From Halobacillus litoralis (GTDB lineage: Bacteria > Bacillota > Bacilli > Bacillales > Halobacillaceae): a DNA stretch of 64,000 nt. Of this stretch, positions 42,369 through 50,138 are shown one piece after another; positions within the stretch are counted from its first letter, which is position 1, and every line of letters starts with the position of its first letter. A program made the position numbers and the translations under genes. The notes beneath the pieces were generated by a model, which saw only the letters and a list, made by a program, of their open reading frames with translations, was not told where the DNA came from and made no database searches. The stretch spans positions 1 through 64,000 of the forward strand of contig NZ_WMEW01000010.1 in the NCBI RefSeq assembly GCF_009856355.1, written 5' to 3'.

Positions 42369-42971
42369 TTAACGAGAGTAGAATTCAACGATAAGAGCTT
42401 CGTTGATTTCAGATGGAAGTTCAGAACGCTCAGGGAAACGAGTGTACGTACCCTCACGCTTGTCTTCGTCGAAAGTAAGGTATTCTGGTACGAAGTTGTT
42501 CACTTCGATCGCCTCTTCTACGACGTTAAGCTTTTGAGATTTTTCACGAAGGCTGATCACTTGACCAGGAGCTACGCGGTAAGATGGAATGTCAACGCGG
42601 CCGCCATCAACAGTAACGTGACCGTGTGTAACAAGCTGACGCGCCTGGCTGCGTGTACGTGCAAGGCCGAGACGGTACACAAGGTTATCCAGACGGGATT
42701 CAAGAAGAATCATGAAGTTCTCACCGTGGATACCTTTCATATTTCCGGCTTCCTCGAACATGCGGCGGAATTGACGCTCAGTCAAACCGTACATGAAACG
42801 AAGCTTCTGCTTCTCTTGAAGCTGAAGACCGAATTCAGAAAGTTTTTTACGTTGGTTAGGACCGTGTTGTCCTGGTGCGTAAGGGCGCTTTTCAAGCTCC
42901 TTACCTGTTCCGCTTAAAGAAATACCATAGCGACGGGATTTTTTCCATGTTGGACCTGTATATCGTGCCAT
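42369..42971 (-). CDS. rpsD: 30S ribosomal protein S4
   Basis: A 200-residue primary rRNA-binding protein that starts 16S rRNA assembly. It has the N-terminal [21 protein letters not shown] and the S4 RNA-binding domain ([22 protein letters not shown]) near 93-115. AAAGGAGG precedes the ATG at 42971. It is transcribed alone from a strong sigma-A promoter with a long leader, which in B. subtilis is the site of autogenous control by S4. Confidence 0.98.
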   Translation of the reverse strand: MARYTGPTWKKSRRYGISLSGTGKELEKRPYAPGQHGPNQRKKLSEFGLQLQEKQKLRFMYGLTERQFRRMFEEAGNMKGIHGENFMILLESRLDNLVYRLGLARTRSQARQLVTHGHVTVDGGRVDIPSYRVAPGQVISLREKSQKLNVVEEAIEVNNFVPEYLTFDEDKREGTYTRFPERSELPSEINEALIVEFYSR

Positions 42972-43150
42972 AGGAATTTCCTCCTTTTTTATTTTATTTC
43001 GCATAAAATAAAAACAGTGTGTCCTGCTTCCATTGCTCATTATGTTTTCATGCACCATCGCCCCAGCAGCAGAGGGTTACACGATGCACCTCCGTAGAGG
43101 AACAAAATGATGACAACGGCGGCTCACATAGGCTGCCATTTATTTTACAC
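42972..43150 (-). promoter_or_regulatory. rpsD leader (probable S4 autoregulatory site)
   Basis: About 180 nt lie between the start site and the rpsD ATG. They contain pairs such as ggcagcc / ggctgcc-type repeats and a cctctgctgctgg segment that would form a pseudoknot-like fold. S4 is known to repress its own synthesis through the leader in B. subtilis. The wider gap 42972-43356 holds this leader, the promoter below, and between 43187 and 43313 nothing else I can support. Confidence 0.55.
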
Positions 43151-43157
43151 AACGAAT

Positions 43158-43186
43158 ATTATATAAAGGATCGGGCAGGAAGTCAA
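43158..43186 (-). promoter_or_regulatory. rpsD promoter
   Basis: On the minus strand TTGACT - 17 bp - TATAAT, a near-consensus sigma-A promoter. Confidence 0.9.
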
Positions 43187-43313
43187 GGACTTATGAACTT
43201 TTTCTTTAGGGATTCCAATGCTTATCCATATAAAACGGCCGGATGTTGGGCAGCTGACGATTTGTTTGATGAATGCAGAGGAGTGTACCGTCTATTCAGG
43301 GAGCTCCAGCATG

Positions 43314-43348
43314 AAAAAGTCCCGGTTCATCATGGACCGGGACTTCTT
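43314..43348. terminator. Terminator of the fRMsr gene
   Basis: agtcccggttc / gaccgggact stem; on the minus strand it is followed by TTTTT. It lies 9 bp from the stop of ytsP. Confidence 0.82.
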
Positions 43349-43356
43349 AAAGTCTA

Positions 43357-43836
43357 TTAGATATAGTTTTGTAGAGTTTCCACGAATTCCACCAGTTTCT
43401 GCTCATCCACTTCATCAAAGCGGCCTTTGGAAGGACTGTCAATGTCCAGCACGCCGTAAATGTCACCGTTCTTAACAACCGGTACAACGATTTCGGACTG
43501 GCTGGCTGCATCGCAGGCAATGTGACCGGGGAATGCATGAACATCTTCTACACGCTGTACTTTTCTTTCAGCTACAGCTGTTCCACATACGCCTCGTCCA
43601 GAAGGGATGCGGACACATGCAGGCATCCCTTGGAACGGTCCGAGAACGAGTTCATCTTCTTTCCATACATAGAATCCGACCCAGTTTACGTCATCAAGGA
43701 ACTGGTTCAGCAGGGAGGATGCGTTGGAAAGGTTTGCGACGGCATCCTTTTCGTCCTCGATTAAGGCTTTCAACTGCTTATTAAGCAGATCATACTGTTG
43801 CTCTTTCGTACCTGAATAAGTCATTGCTTGGAACAT
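43357..43836 (-). CDS. ytsP: Free methionine-(R)-sulfoxide reductase (GAF type)
   Basis: A 159-residue single GAF domain that reduces free methionine-R-sulfoxide. The three active-site cysteines are in place at 74, 84 and 108 (MPACVRIPSGRGVCG, HIACDAASQSE), with the same spacing of 10 and 24 as E. coli fRMsr. AGGAGG lies before the ATG at 43836. It sits between rpsD and refZ as in B. subtilis. It repairs oxidised methionine pools and works with thioredoxin (YtpP or others). Confidence 0.93.
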   Translation of the reverse strand: MFQAMTYSGTKEQQYDLLNKQLKALIEDEKDAVANLSNASSLLNQFLDDVNWVGFYVWKEDELVLGPFQGMPACVRIPSGRGVCGTAVAERKVQRVEDVHAFPGHIACDAASQSEIVVPVVKNGDIYGVLDIDSPSKGRFDEVDEQKLVEFVETLQNYI

Positions 43837-43876
43837 AATAGACCTCCTGATCATTTATTATTCGGCAAATCGTGGG

Positions 43877-43905
43877 AGAATTGTCGGGATTTGCAGGACG
43901 ATTCT
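43877..43905. promoter_or_regulatory. Inverted repeat between ytsP and refZ
   Basis: agaattgtc (43877-43885) and gacgattct (43897-43905) form 9-bp arms with one mismatch, 20 bp centre to centre. This is the size and layout of a TetR-type operator. RefZ, encoded 52 bp downstream, is a TetR member, so self-binding is plausible. Confidence 0.5.
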
Positions 43906-43956
43906 AAGCAGGATTTCCCAAGATTATAGAGAATTCTATCCCGAGGGGGAAAAATA

Positions 43957-44559
43957 ATGAATCGACCGAATGGAACACGCAATAAAGTGTTGGACGTAGC
44001 CTGCCGCCTATTTTACAGCCAGGGTTTTAATGGAACCTCGGTTAGAGATATCGCTAAGGCTGCCAATGTAAATGTTTCATTGATCCATTACTACTTCAAA
44101 AGCAAGCAGGGTCTTTTTGAATCGCTCGCTGTCAGTTACTTTGAACCCTATCTTGATATGCTTGAGAGTGAGCAGCCCTCTGAGGACGGCGGCAGTCTCC
44201 ATTCATTAGTGAAGAAAATTCTACATTATAAACAGAGCCATTATCAACTATCCTGTCTTTTAAACAGGGAGCTGTCCCTGAATACTGTATTCGCCAGGGA
44301 AATGCTCGTCACCTATCTGGCTAAGGAAAATCATTTATTTACGCAGATCTTATTCGATAAACATTCCCACATTGAAGTCACCTTCAAGGAGAAACTCTGC
44401 CTTCTTCAATTGAAAGGTCTTTTGAACGCACCGTTTACAATGCCTCATGAGTTCAAGGACCCGTTTATTACAGAAGCTTCCATTGACCACTTTGTTAATG
44501 TGTACAGCGATTTAATGAATGAACATCAATCGGTGCAGCTTATCGCCGCCAAGGTTTGA
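43957..44559 (+). CDS. refZ: TetR-family regulator RefZ
   Basis: A 200-residue TetR-type DNA-binding protein. HTH at about 8-52 (TRNKVLDVACRLFYSQGFNG, VRDIAKAANVNVSLIHYYFK). In B. subtilis RefZ (YttP) binds specific sites near the origin and helps position chromosomes and FtsZ in early sporulation. The C-terminal ligand-like domain is all-helical. The ribosome binding site is GAGGGGG. It converges with hisJ and overlaps it by 20 bp at the 3' ends. The presence of RefZ supports a spore-former. Confidence 0.9.
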   Translation: MNRPNGTRNKVLDVACRLFYSQGFNGTSVRDIAKAANVNVSLIHYYFKSKQGLFESLAVSYFEPYLDMLESEQPSEDGGSLHSLVKKILHYKQSHYQLSCLLNRELSLNTVFAREMLVTYLAKENHLFTQILFDKHSHIEVTFKEKLCLLQLKGLLNAPFTMPHEFKDPFITEASIDHFVNVYSDLMNEHQSVQLIAAKV

Positions 44560-45352
44560 CAAGGCTTTGATCGACAGTGTCCCACCCCTGTTTCAAGGCT
44601 GAGGCCGTATGCGCATCCGATCCATAAATGAGTGGTATCCCCATGGAAGAAGCCTCCCTGGCGATGGCAAGCGGCGGGTAGGTTTCTTTGCAGTGGGGTT
44701 TTTTCGTTCCTGCTCCATTGTAATCAAGCTCAAAGCCGTGCTCTTTGGCGAGTGTCAGAAAACGGGAAGCATAAGCCTGCCAGTTTTCCGGTCCGGGATA
44801 CAGTTCCTGAAACTTCCTGACTAATGTCATGTGGCCGATCCGTTTCGGCTTATACGTTCCCAATGGGGTTATAACCGATTGGGAAAGGGTTTCATAATAG
44901 CTGTGGTAAAGGGCTTCTACACTTCCGAAGTCCTCGGCTGCCTCCTTGAACATATCCGGACTGTAATCGATGCAGTACCACGCCCTGCCGCCTTTAAGAA
45001 AGTGGACGGAGAGGATGCTGTCGTCCAGTTCAGGTCCATAGGTTTCAAGGAACGATGTAATTTCCTTCTCGTACCCTTCGATGTAATCCACTTCAAGTCC
45101 TTTTAGAATCGTCAGGTCATTCTGGTATTTTTTCTGCAGTTGATTCAGATCTGCAAGGTAGTTTTCCAGATCCTTGATATCCATGCTGCTGTCTCCAGCT
45201 GGTGCGGGATCAGTGAATGATGCAGGCAGGGGGGCATGTTCCGTAAATGTTAAGGCGGAATACCCTGCTTTTACGGCGTTTTCTATATAATTTTCCAGCG
45301 AATCCTTCGACCCATGAGGGCAGTAGGGGGTATGGATATGACCGTCTTTCAT
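44540..45352 (-). CDS. hisJ: Histidinol-phosphatase HisJ (PHP family)
   Basis: A 270-residue PHP-type phosphatase that converts histidinol phosphate to histidinol. Metal ligands: DGHIHTPYCPHG (His5, His7), FTEHAPLP (Glu-His), LKGLEVDYIEG (Glu), SVHFL and GSDAHTASALKQGW. The His-Asp-His chemistry is typical of the PHP fold. It is unlinked to other his genes, as in B. subtilis. Its 3' end overlaps refZ on the opposite strand by 20 bp. Confidence 0.93.
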   Translation of the reverse strand: MKDGHIHTPYCPHGSKDSLENYIENAVKAGYSALTFTEHAPLPASFTDPAPAGDSSMDIKDLENYLADLNQLQKKYQNDLTILKGLEVDYIEGYEKEITSFLETYGPELDDSILSVHFLKGGRAWYCIDYSPDMFKEAAEDFGSVEALYHSYYETLSQSVITPLGTYKPKRIGHMTLVRKFQELYPGPENWQAYASRFLTLAKEHGFELDYNGAGTKKPHCKETYPPLAIAREASSMGIPLIYGSDAHTASALKQGWDTVDQSLVKPWRR

Positions 45353-45510
45353 CCGGCTGTCCTCCTTAAATAGAATTTTTTGTCAGTACGCTAATAATTT
45401 TGAAATAATTTAGCCAAAAGGCTGTTTTACATGGTATCATTATAAACAACTAAATCACATATCGGAACGTAATTCATCCGTAGGACATGTTTATTGTAAG
45501 GAGGCTATTT

Positions 45511-47202
45511 ATGAAGTACGTCATAGGGGCTATATTACTACTAATTGCAATGTTCATCATCGGGCTGATTTGGCGTAAAAAGGTCTATGATGAAGTGGAT
45601 CGTCTTGAAGGTTGGAAAATGGATATCATGAACCGGCGCGTGACGGAGGAATTATCCAAAGTAAAGAATCTGAACCTTTCCGGCGAGACACAAGAAAAGT
45701 TCGAATCATGGCGTGAACGTTGGGATCAAATCCTTACAAAAGAACTGCCCGAACTGGAAGAATACCTTTTTGACGCAGAGGAAGCTGCCGACAAGTACCG
45801 GCTGAAGAAGGTCAGGTCTATTATTGAAAACACCGAAAAGAAGCTGGAATCCATCGAAGAAGATATTAAAACGATGTTAACAGAATTGGAATACCTTCTG
45901 AACTCTGAGAAAGAGAGCCGTGTCGAAATCGAATCCATCTCTCCGGAATTGAAAGAACTGACGAAGCGTCTGATTCAGAACCGTCATCAGTACGGTAAAG
46001 CCGTCAGCTTTTTTGAGAAAAGGGTGGATGCAGAGAAGGAAAAGCTGGCACAGTTTGAGCAGCTGACAGAACAGGGTGATTATTTGGAAGCTAACAAGCT
46101 TGTGCAGACCGTAAAGGAGGAAACCCTTCTGCTCCAGGAAGATATAGAGGCTTTCCCTGAACGGTACCGTAAAGTGAAAGTGGAAATTCCTGAACAGCTG
46201 AGGGAGCTGAAGAACGGCATCGAGGAGATGAAAGCAGAAGGCTATCGGATCACTCATTTCGAATTTCTGCCGGAAATACATAAGCATGAGCGCACGCTGA
46301 CCGAAGCTTTTGAGAAGCTGGAGCAGGGGGATCAGGCCGATGTTCAGGAAGCGGTGGAAGCCATTGAATCAAGGATCCAGGAAATGTATCAGGTCCTTGA
46401 AGGGGAGGCCGTTGCTCATCAATATGTAGAAAAGCAGTTCGAACCTCTCAAATGGAAGCTGGATGAGCTGGAAAGCATGTTTGGGGCAACGGAACAGGAA
46501 CTGAATGAACTGACTGTGACCTATCAGCTTGAAGAAGAAGATTTGGAATCCCATCATGGGTTGAAAAACTGGTTCAATCAGGTGAAAAAGAAAATGACCA
46601 GCCTGGAATTTAAGCGTCAGGATGGAGAGACCGCCTACTCTGAGCTTCGTGATGATTTAGAGCAGCTTCAGAAGCAGACGGCAGACCTCCACGAAAAACA
46701 TGAATTCTTCCAGGAGCGGGTGGAAAACCTGAGGAAAGACGAACGCGAGGCGAAGCAGCAGCTGCGAAGAATGGAAGAACTGCTGATGGAAACCCACCGT
46801 CGACTCAAACGAAGCAATATTCCTGGAATTCCCGTTTTCATTTTTGAAGATATGAAAACAGCGAGTGTAAAAGTAGATGAAGTTTTTCAAAATCTTGAGA
46901 AACAGCCTTTGGATATGAATCATGTCCACGCCTCATTGGAAGAAGCGGTTGAACTTGTGGAGAAACTGAAGAGCGATGCCGAAAAAGTGATGGACAAAGC
47001 TCATCTATCTGAACGCCTCATTCAGCATGGGAATCGATATCGGAGCAAACATCCACTGCTGGCGGCAAAGCTGTTGGAAGCAGAGGAGAAGTTCCGTTCG
47101 TACGAGTATGATCAAGCGTTAGCACTGGCCGCCGAGGCGGTCAAGGAAGTGGACCCTCGCGCCCTTGAGAAAATGGAAGCAGAAGAAGAAATGCTTGTCT
47201 AG
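45511..47202 (+). CDS. ezrA: Septation ring formation regulator EzrA
   Basis: A 563-residue protein, almost identical in length to B. subtilis EzrA. One N-terminal membrane helix (YVIGAILLLIAMFIIGLIW, residues 3-21) is followed by spectrin-like coiled-coil repeats to the end (for example KVRSIIENTEKKLESIEEDI). EzrA limits FtsZ ring formation away from mid-cell and links FtsZ to cell wall enzymes. AAGGAGG precedes the ATG at 45511. The linker regions are Glu-rich. A small membrane protein gene follows 12 bp later. Confidence 0.95.
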   Translation: MKYVIGAILLLIAMFIIGLIWRKKVYDEVDRLEGWKMDIMNRRVTEELSKVKNLNLSGETQEKFESWRERWDQILTKELPELEEYLFDAEEAADKYRLKKVRSIIENTEKKLESIEEDIKTMLTELEYLLNSEKESRVEIESISPELKELTKRLIQNRHQYGKAVSFFEKRVDAEKEKLAQFEQLTEQGDYLEANKLVQTVKEETLLLQEDIEAFPERYRKVKVEIPEQLRELKNGIEEMKAEGYRITHFEFLPEIHKHERTLTEAFEKLEQGDQADVQEAVEAIESRIQEMYQVLEGEAVAHQYVEKQFEPLKWKLDELESMFGATEQELNELTVTYQLEEEDLESHHGLKNWFNQVKKKMTSLEFKRQDGETAYSELRDDLEQLQKQTADLHEKHEFFQERVENLRKDEREAKQQLRRMEELLMETHRRLKRSNIPGIPVFIFEDMKTASVKVDEVFQNLEKQPLDMNHVHASLEEAVELVEKLKSDAEKVMDKAHLSERLIQHGNRYRSKHPLLAAKLLEAEEKFRSYEYDQALALAAEAVKEVDPRALEKMEAEEEMLV

Positions 47203-47213
47203 GACGTGGACCT

Positions 47214-47531
47214 ATGAGAAGAAAACTCCTTGTTGGACTATTCACATGTGTCGTCCTCCTATGGACAACAGTGCTTGTCTTTCTGCTTCTCCCTTCAGAC
47301 CAGGGACGTCTTCCTGCTTCAGAGCACAGCTACAGTCAGCTGGAGTATGGAGTGGAGGAAAAGATCATGAAACAGAAGGATGGAGATGAGCCGTCCCTGA
47401 TATCCAATCAAGATCAGCCGGAGGATATTTTAAGGGACATCAAAGGTACCCGGGCCTGGGTGGAGGATGTTTCTGAAGATGGCAGGCTCAGTATTGATAC
47501 CCTCCTTGATCATCTGAATGCAATGGAATAA
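47214..47531 (+). CDS. Small membrane-anchored protein after ezrA
   Basis: An unrecognised 105-residue protein with one N-terminal hydrophobic helix (LLVGLFTCVVLLWTTVLVFLLL, residues 5-26), positive residues before it (MRRK) and an acidic extracytoplasmic tail. The tail (PEDILRDIKGTRAWVEDVSEDGRLSI) looks like a small folded unit. The position behind ezrA suggests a cell-division or envelope role, but this is inference. The ribosome binding site is weak (GGACGTGG). It is closed by a strong terminator. Confidence 0.6.
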   Translation: MRRKLLVGLFTCVVLLWTTVLVFLLLPSDQGRLPASEHSYSQLEYGVEEKIMKQKDGDEPSLISNQDQPEDILRDIKGTRAWVEDVSEDGRLSIDTLLDHLNAME

Positions 47532-47545
47532 GCCGTGTTTCCTTG

Positions 47546-47581
47546 AAAAAGGCATCTGCAGTCATGCAGATGCCTTTTTCT
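47546..47581 (+). terminator. Terminator of ezrA unit
   Basis: A 15-bp perfect stem (aaaaaggcatctgca / tgcagatgccttttt) with T5. Confidence 0.9.
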
Positions 47582-47671
47582 GCAGAGATATGAGAGGGAC
47601 AGAGTGTTTCATTTCTTTAACGGGTGTGGTAGAATAATGGACTGCAATTTGAAAAAAAGGAGTCAAAGCCA

Positions 47672-48811
47672 ATGATATACTTGGATAACAGCGCGACGAC
47701 CCAGCCTTACCCGGAAGTGCTGGCAAGTTTCCAGAAAGCCGCCGAACAGTATTTTGCTAATCCTTCATCCATTCACAGTTTAGGTAGTGAAGTGGAGCGT
47801 CTGCTGGATCGTTCCCGTAAACAGGCAGCCAGTCTGCTGCATGTGGATCCGCATGAAGTAATTTTTACTTCTGGTGGAACCGAAGGGAACAATATGGCGG
47901 TGAAAGGGGTGGCTCTGCAGCATCAAAATAGAGGGAAGCATCTCATTACAACTTCTATTGAGCACCCATCTGTATTGGAAGCTTTTCGGGCCTTGGAGTC
48001 ATTGGGCTTTGAAGTTACCTATATAGATGTAGATCGAAAGGGTCTTGTAGATGCAGAGACCGTCATGGATGCGGTCAGACCGGACACGATTTTAGTTAGT
48101 GTCATGTCTGTAAATAATGAACTGGGGTCGATTCAGCCGGTTGAGGAAATCGGACGAAAACTGAAGAGCCGTCCCAAAACCTTCTTTCACGTAGACCATG
48201 TTCAGGGACTGGGGAAAATAGACCTTCCTATGGATGAATGGGGCATCGATTTGTGTACGATTTCCGGTCACAAAATCCATGGTGTGAAAGGGACGGGGGC
48301 TCTTCTTGTGCGAAAACATGTGTCTCTATTTCCACTCCTCCATGGAGGCAGCCAGGAAGCTGAAAAGAGAGCAGGGACCGAGAATCTCCCCGGTACGGTA
48401 GCCTTCGTGAAAGCTCTGCGCATTCTGAAGGAAGAAGAACAGCAGAACAGAGATCATTTATGGAAACTGCGTAAACAGCTGCGGGAGGCGTTGAGCCGTC
48501 GTTCCTACTGTGTCCTGAATTCTTCAGAGGATGGCGTTTCTCATATTACGAATTTTTCTATACCCGGCTTAAAGCCTGAGGTGGTCATCCATGCACTTGG
48601 TGAGAAAGGGATATATATTTCGACCAAGTCCGCCTGCTCCTCCAAGCAGCCGGATGTGAGTGCTGTGCTGAAGGCGTGTAATTTCGATTATGACCGTACG
48701 ACATCAGCGTTAAGAGTCAGTTTTTCTTCACAGAATACAGAAGAGGACATTAAACAATTTGTAGATGCACTGGATGAAGCTGTCCGTCACTTACAAGCTG
48801 CAATGAGGTGA
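47672..48811 (+). CDS. Cysteine desulfurase (NifS/IscS-like, ThiI partner)
   Basis: A 379-residue PLP enzyme that takes sulfur from cysteine as a persulfide. It has the PLP lysine in SGHKIHGVKGTG near 202, the SNNELGS motif and the active-site Cys in STKSACSSKQ near 323. AAAGGAG precedes the ATG. The gene is eight bases from thiI, which places it as the NifZ-type desulfurase that feeds ThiI for 4-thiouridine synthesis, as in B. subtilis. The IscS role for Fe-S clusters is less likely because the suf machinery normally does that in bacilli. Confidence 0.9.
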   Translation: MIYLDNSATTQPYPEVLASFQKAAEQYFANPSSIHSLGSEVERLLDRSRKQAASLLHVDPHEVIFTSGGTEGNNMAVKGVALQHQNRGKHLITTSIEHPSVLEAFRALESLGFEVTYIDVDRKGLVDAETVMDAVRPDTILVSVMSVNNELGSIQPVEEIGRKLKSRPKTFFHVDHVQGLGKIDLPMDEWGIDLCTISGHKIHGVKGTGALLVRKHVSLFPLLHGGSQEAEKRAGTENLPGTVAFVKALRILKEEEQQNRDHLWKLRKQLREALSRRSYCVLNSSEDGVSHITNFSIPGLKPEVVIHALGEKGIYISTKSACSSKQPDVSAVLKACNFDYDRTTSALRVSFSSQNTEEDIKQFVDALDEAVRHLQAAMR

Positions 48812-48818
48812 GCAATCA

Positions 48819-50030
48819 ATGAAATTTGACCGTATTATGATCCGTTATGGTGAAATGGCGTTAAAAGGAAAAAATAAAAAGTTATTTGAGCAAAAGCTGA
48901 AATACAATTTAACGGGTAAACTCAAGGAGTTCCCTGAAACGACGATTGAAAAGACGCAGGGCCGCATGTATGTACACTTGAACGGCGAGCCTCCCCGGAA
49001 GGTTATGGAAGCATGCCAGAAGGTATTTGGTATTCACAGCTTGAGCTTTGCTGTGAACGTTGATCAGACAGAGGAAGCGATGAAAGAAGCTGTGCTGCTT
49101 GCTTTTCGTGATGCCGAAGGAGCTCAGACCTTCAAAATCTCGTCCAAGCGTACGGACAAATCGTTCCCGCTTCCTTCACAGGAGATCAATCCGATGCTGG
49201 GCGGACATATCCTTCGGAATACCGACGGTGTCACTGTCGATGTCCACCGTCCTGACGTGGAGATCAAAGTGGAAGTCCGCCATGAAGGTGTTCTTGTCAC
49301 GGCTCGGGATTACCCGGGTGCCGGCGGTCTCCCGGCAGGTACAACAGGAAAAAGTCTGTTGATGCTTTCCGGTGGAATCGATAGTCCGGTTGCCGGATAT
49401 TTAACGATGAAACGTGGTGTGGAACTTGAAGCTGTTCATTTCCATTCGCCGCCTTATACGAGCGAGCGTGCGAAACAGAAAGTGATTGATCTTGCCCAGG
49501 AACTGGCCAAATACGGAAGCAAGGTGAAAATTCACGTGGTTCCATTCACTGCTGTTCAGCAAAAAATTCACCGTGAAATGCCGTCTGGGTACAGCATGAC
49601 CATCACGAGACGGATGATGATGAGAATCAGTGAGAAAATCGCGGAGCAGCGGGGGATTTTGTCCATGACTACGGGCGAAAGCCTTGGCCAGGTGGCCAGT
49701 CAGACGATGGAGAGTATGAACACCATTAATGAAGTCACCAATTACCCTGTCATCCGCCCGCTGGCTGCGATGGATAAGCTTGAAATTATTGATATTTCCC
49801 GGAAAATAGGAACCTATGATATTTCCATCCGTCCGTTTGAAGACTGCTGTACGGTCTTTGTGCCAAAGGCGCCGAAAACAAAACCGACAAGGGCCAATGC
49901 TAATTATTATGAATCCAATACCGATTTTTCTGAAGATCTTGAGAAGGCGGTTCGTGAATCCTATACCATTGAAGTCGATGCGCAGGGAAGTACGGACCAG
50001 CATGAAGACGCTTTTGACGATCTGCTTTAA
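48819..50030 (+). CDS. thiI: tRNA 4-thiouridine sulfurtransferase ThiI
   Basis: A 403-residue protein. An N-terminal ferredoxin-like and THUMP domain (1-165) binds tRNA, and the PP-loop ATPase domain contains SGGIDSPVAGYLTMKRG near 187. The conserved Cys pair is in FEDCCTVFVPKAPKT. There is no C-terminal rhodanese domain, as in other bacilli, so sulfur comes directly from the desulfurase upstream. It forms s4U8 in tRNA and may also serve thiazole formation. The two genes share one transcript ended by the strong hairpin downstream. Confidence 0.95.
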   Translation: MKFDRIMIRYGEMALKGKNKKLFEQKLKYNLTGKLKEFPETTIEKTQGRMYVHLNGEPPRKVMEACQKVFGIHSLSFAVNVDQTEEAMKEAVLLAFRDAEGAQTFKISSKRTDKSFPLPSQEINPMLGGHILRNTDGVTVDVHRPDVEIKVEVRHEGVLVTARDYPGAGGLPAGTTGKSLLMLSGGIDSPVAGYLTMKRGVELEAVHFHSPPYTSERAKQKVIDLAQELAKYGSKVKIHVVPFTAVQQKIHREMPSGYSMTITRRMMMRISEKIAEQRGILSMTTGESLGQVASQTMESMNTINEVTNYPVIRPLAAMDKLEIIDISRKIGTYDISIRPFEDCCTVFVPKAPKTKPTRANANYYESNTDFSEDLEKAVRESYTIEVDAQGSTDQHEDAFDDLL

Positions 50031-50036
50031 ATCCTC

Positions 50037-50075
50037 CACCCCCCTGACCTTTATGTAGGTCAGGGGGGTGTTTAT
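50037..50075 (+). terminator. Terminator of nifS-thiI
   Basis: caccccc(c)tgacct / aggtcaggggggtg stem and T-run. Confidence 0.9.
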
Positions 50076-50138
50076 TGTTCTCTTTTTTTTCAGGATATGT
50101 TATAGATAGTAATAAACAAACAGAGAGGAAGTGTCGTG

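Noticed and set aside
43193..43360. Open frame of 55 codons on the plus strand between the rpsD promoter and ytsP.
   Set aside because: Its 3' part is made by the terminator hairpin of ytsP and the ribosome binding site is poor.
49401..50039. Long minus-strand frame opposite thiI (212 codons).
   Set aside because: thiI is well conserved on the plus strand; the antisense frame has no domain and no ribosome binding site.
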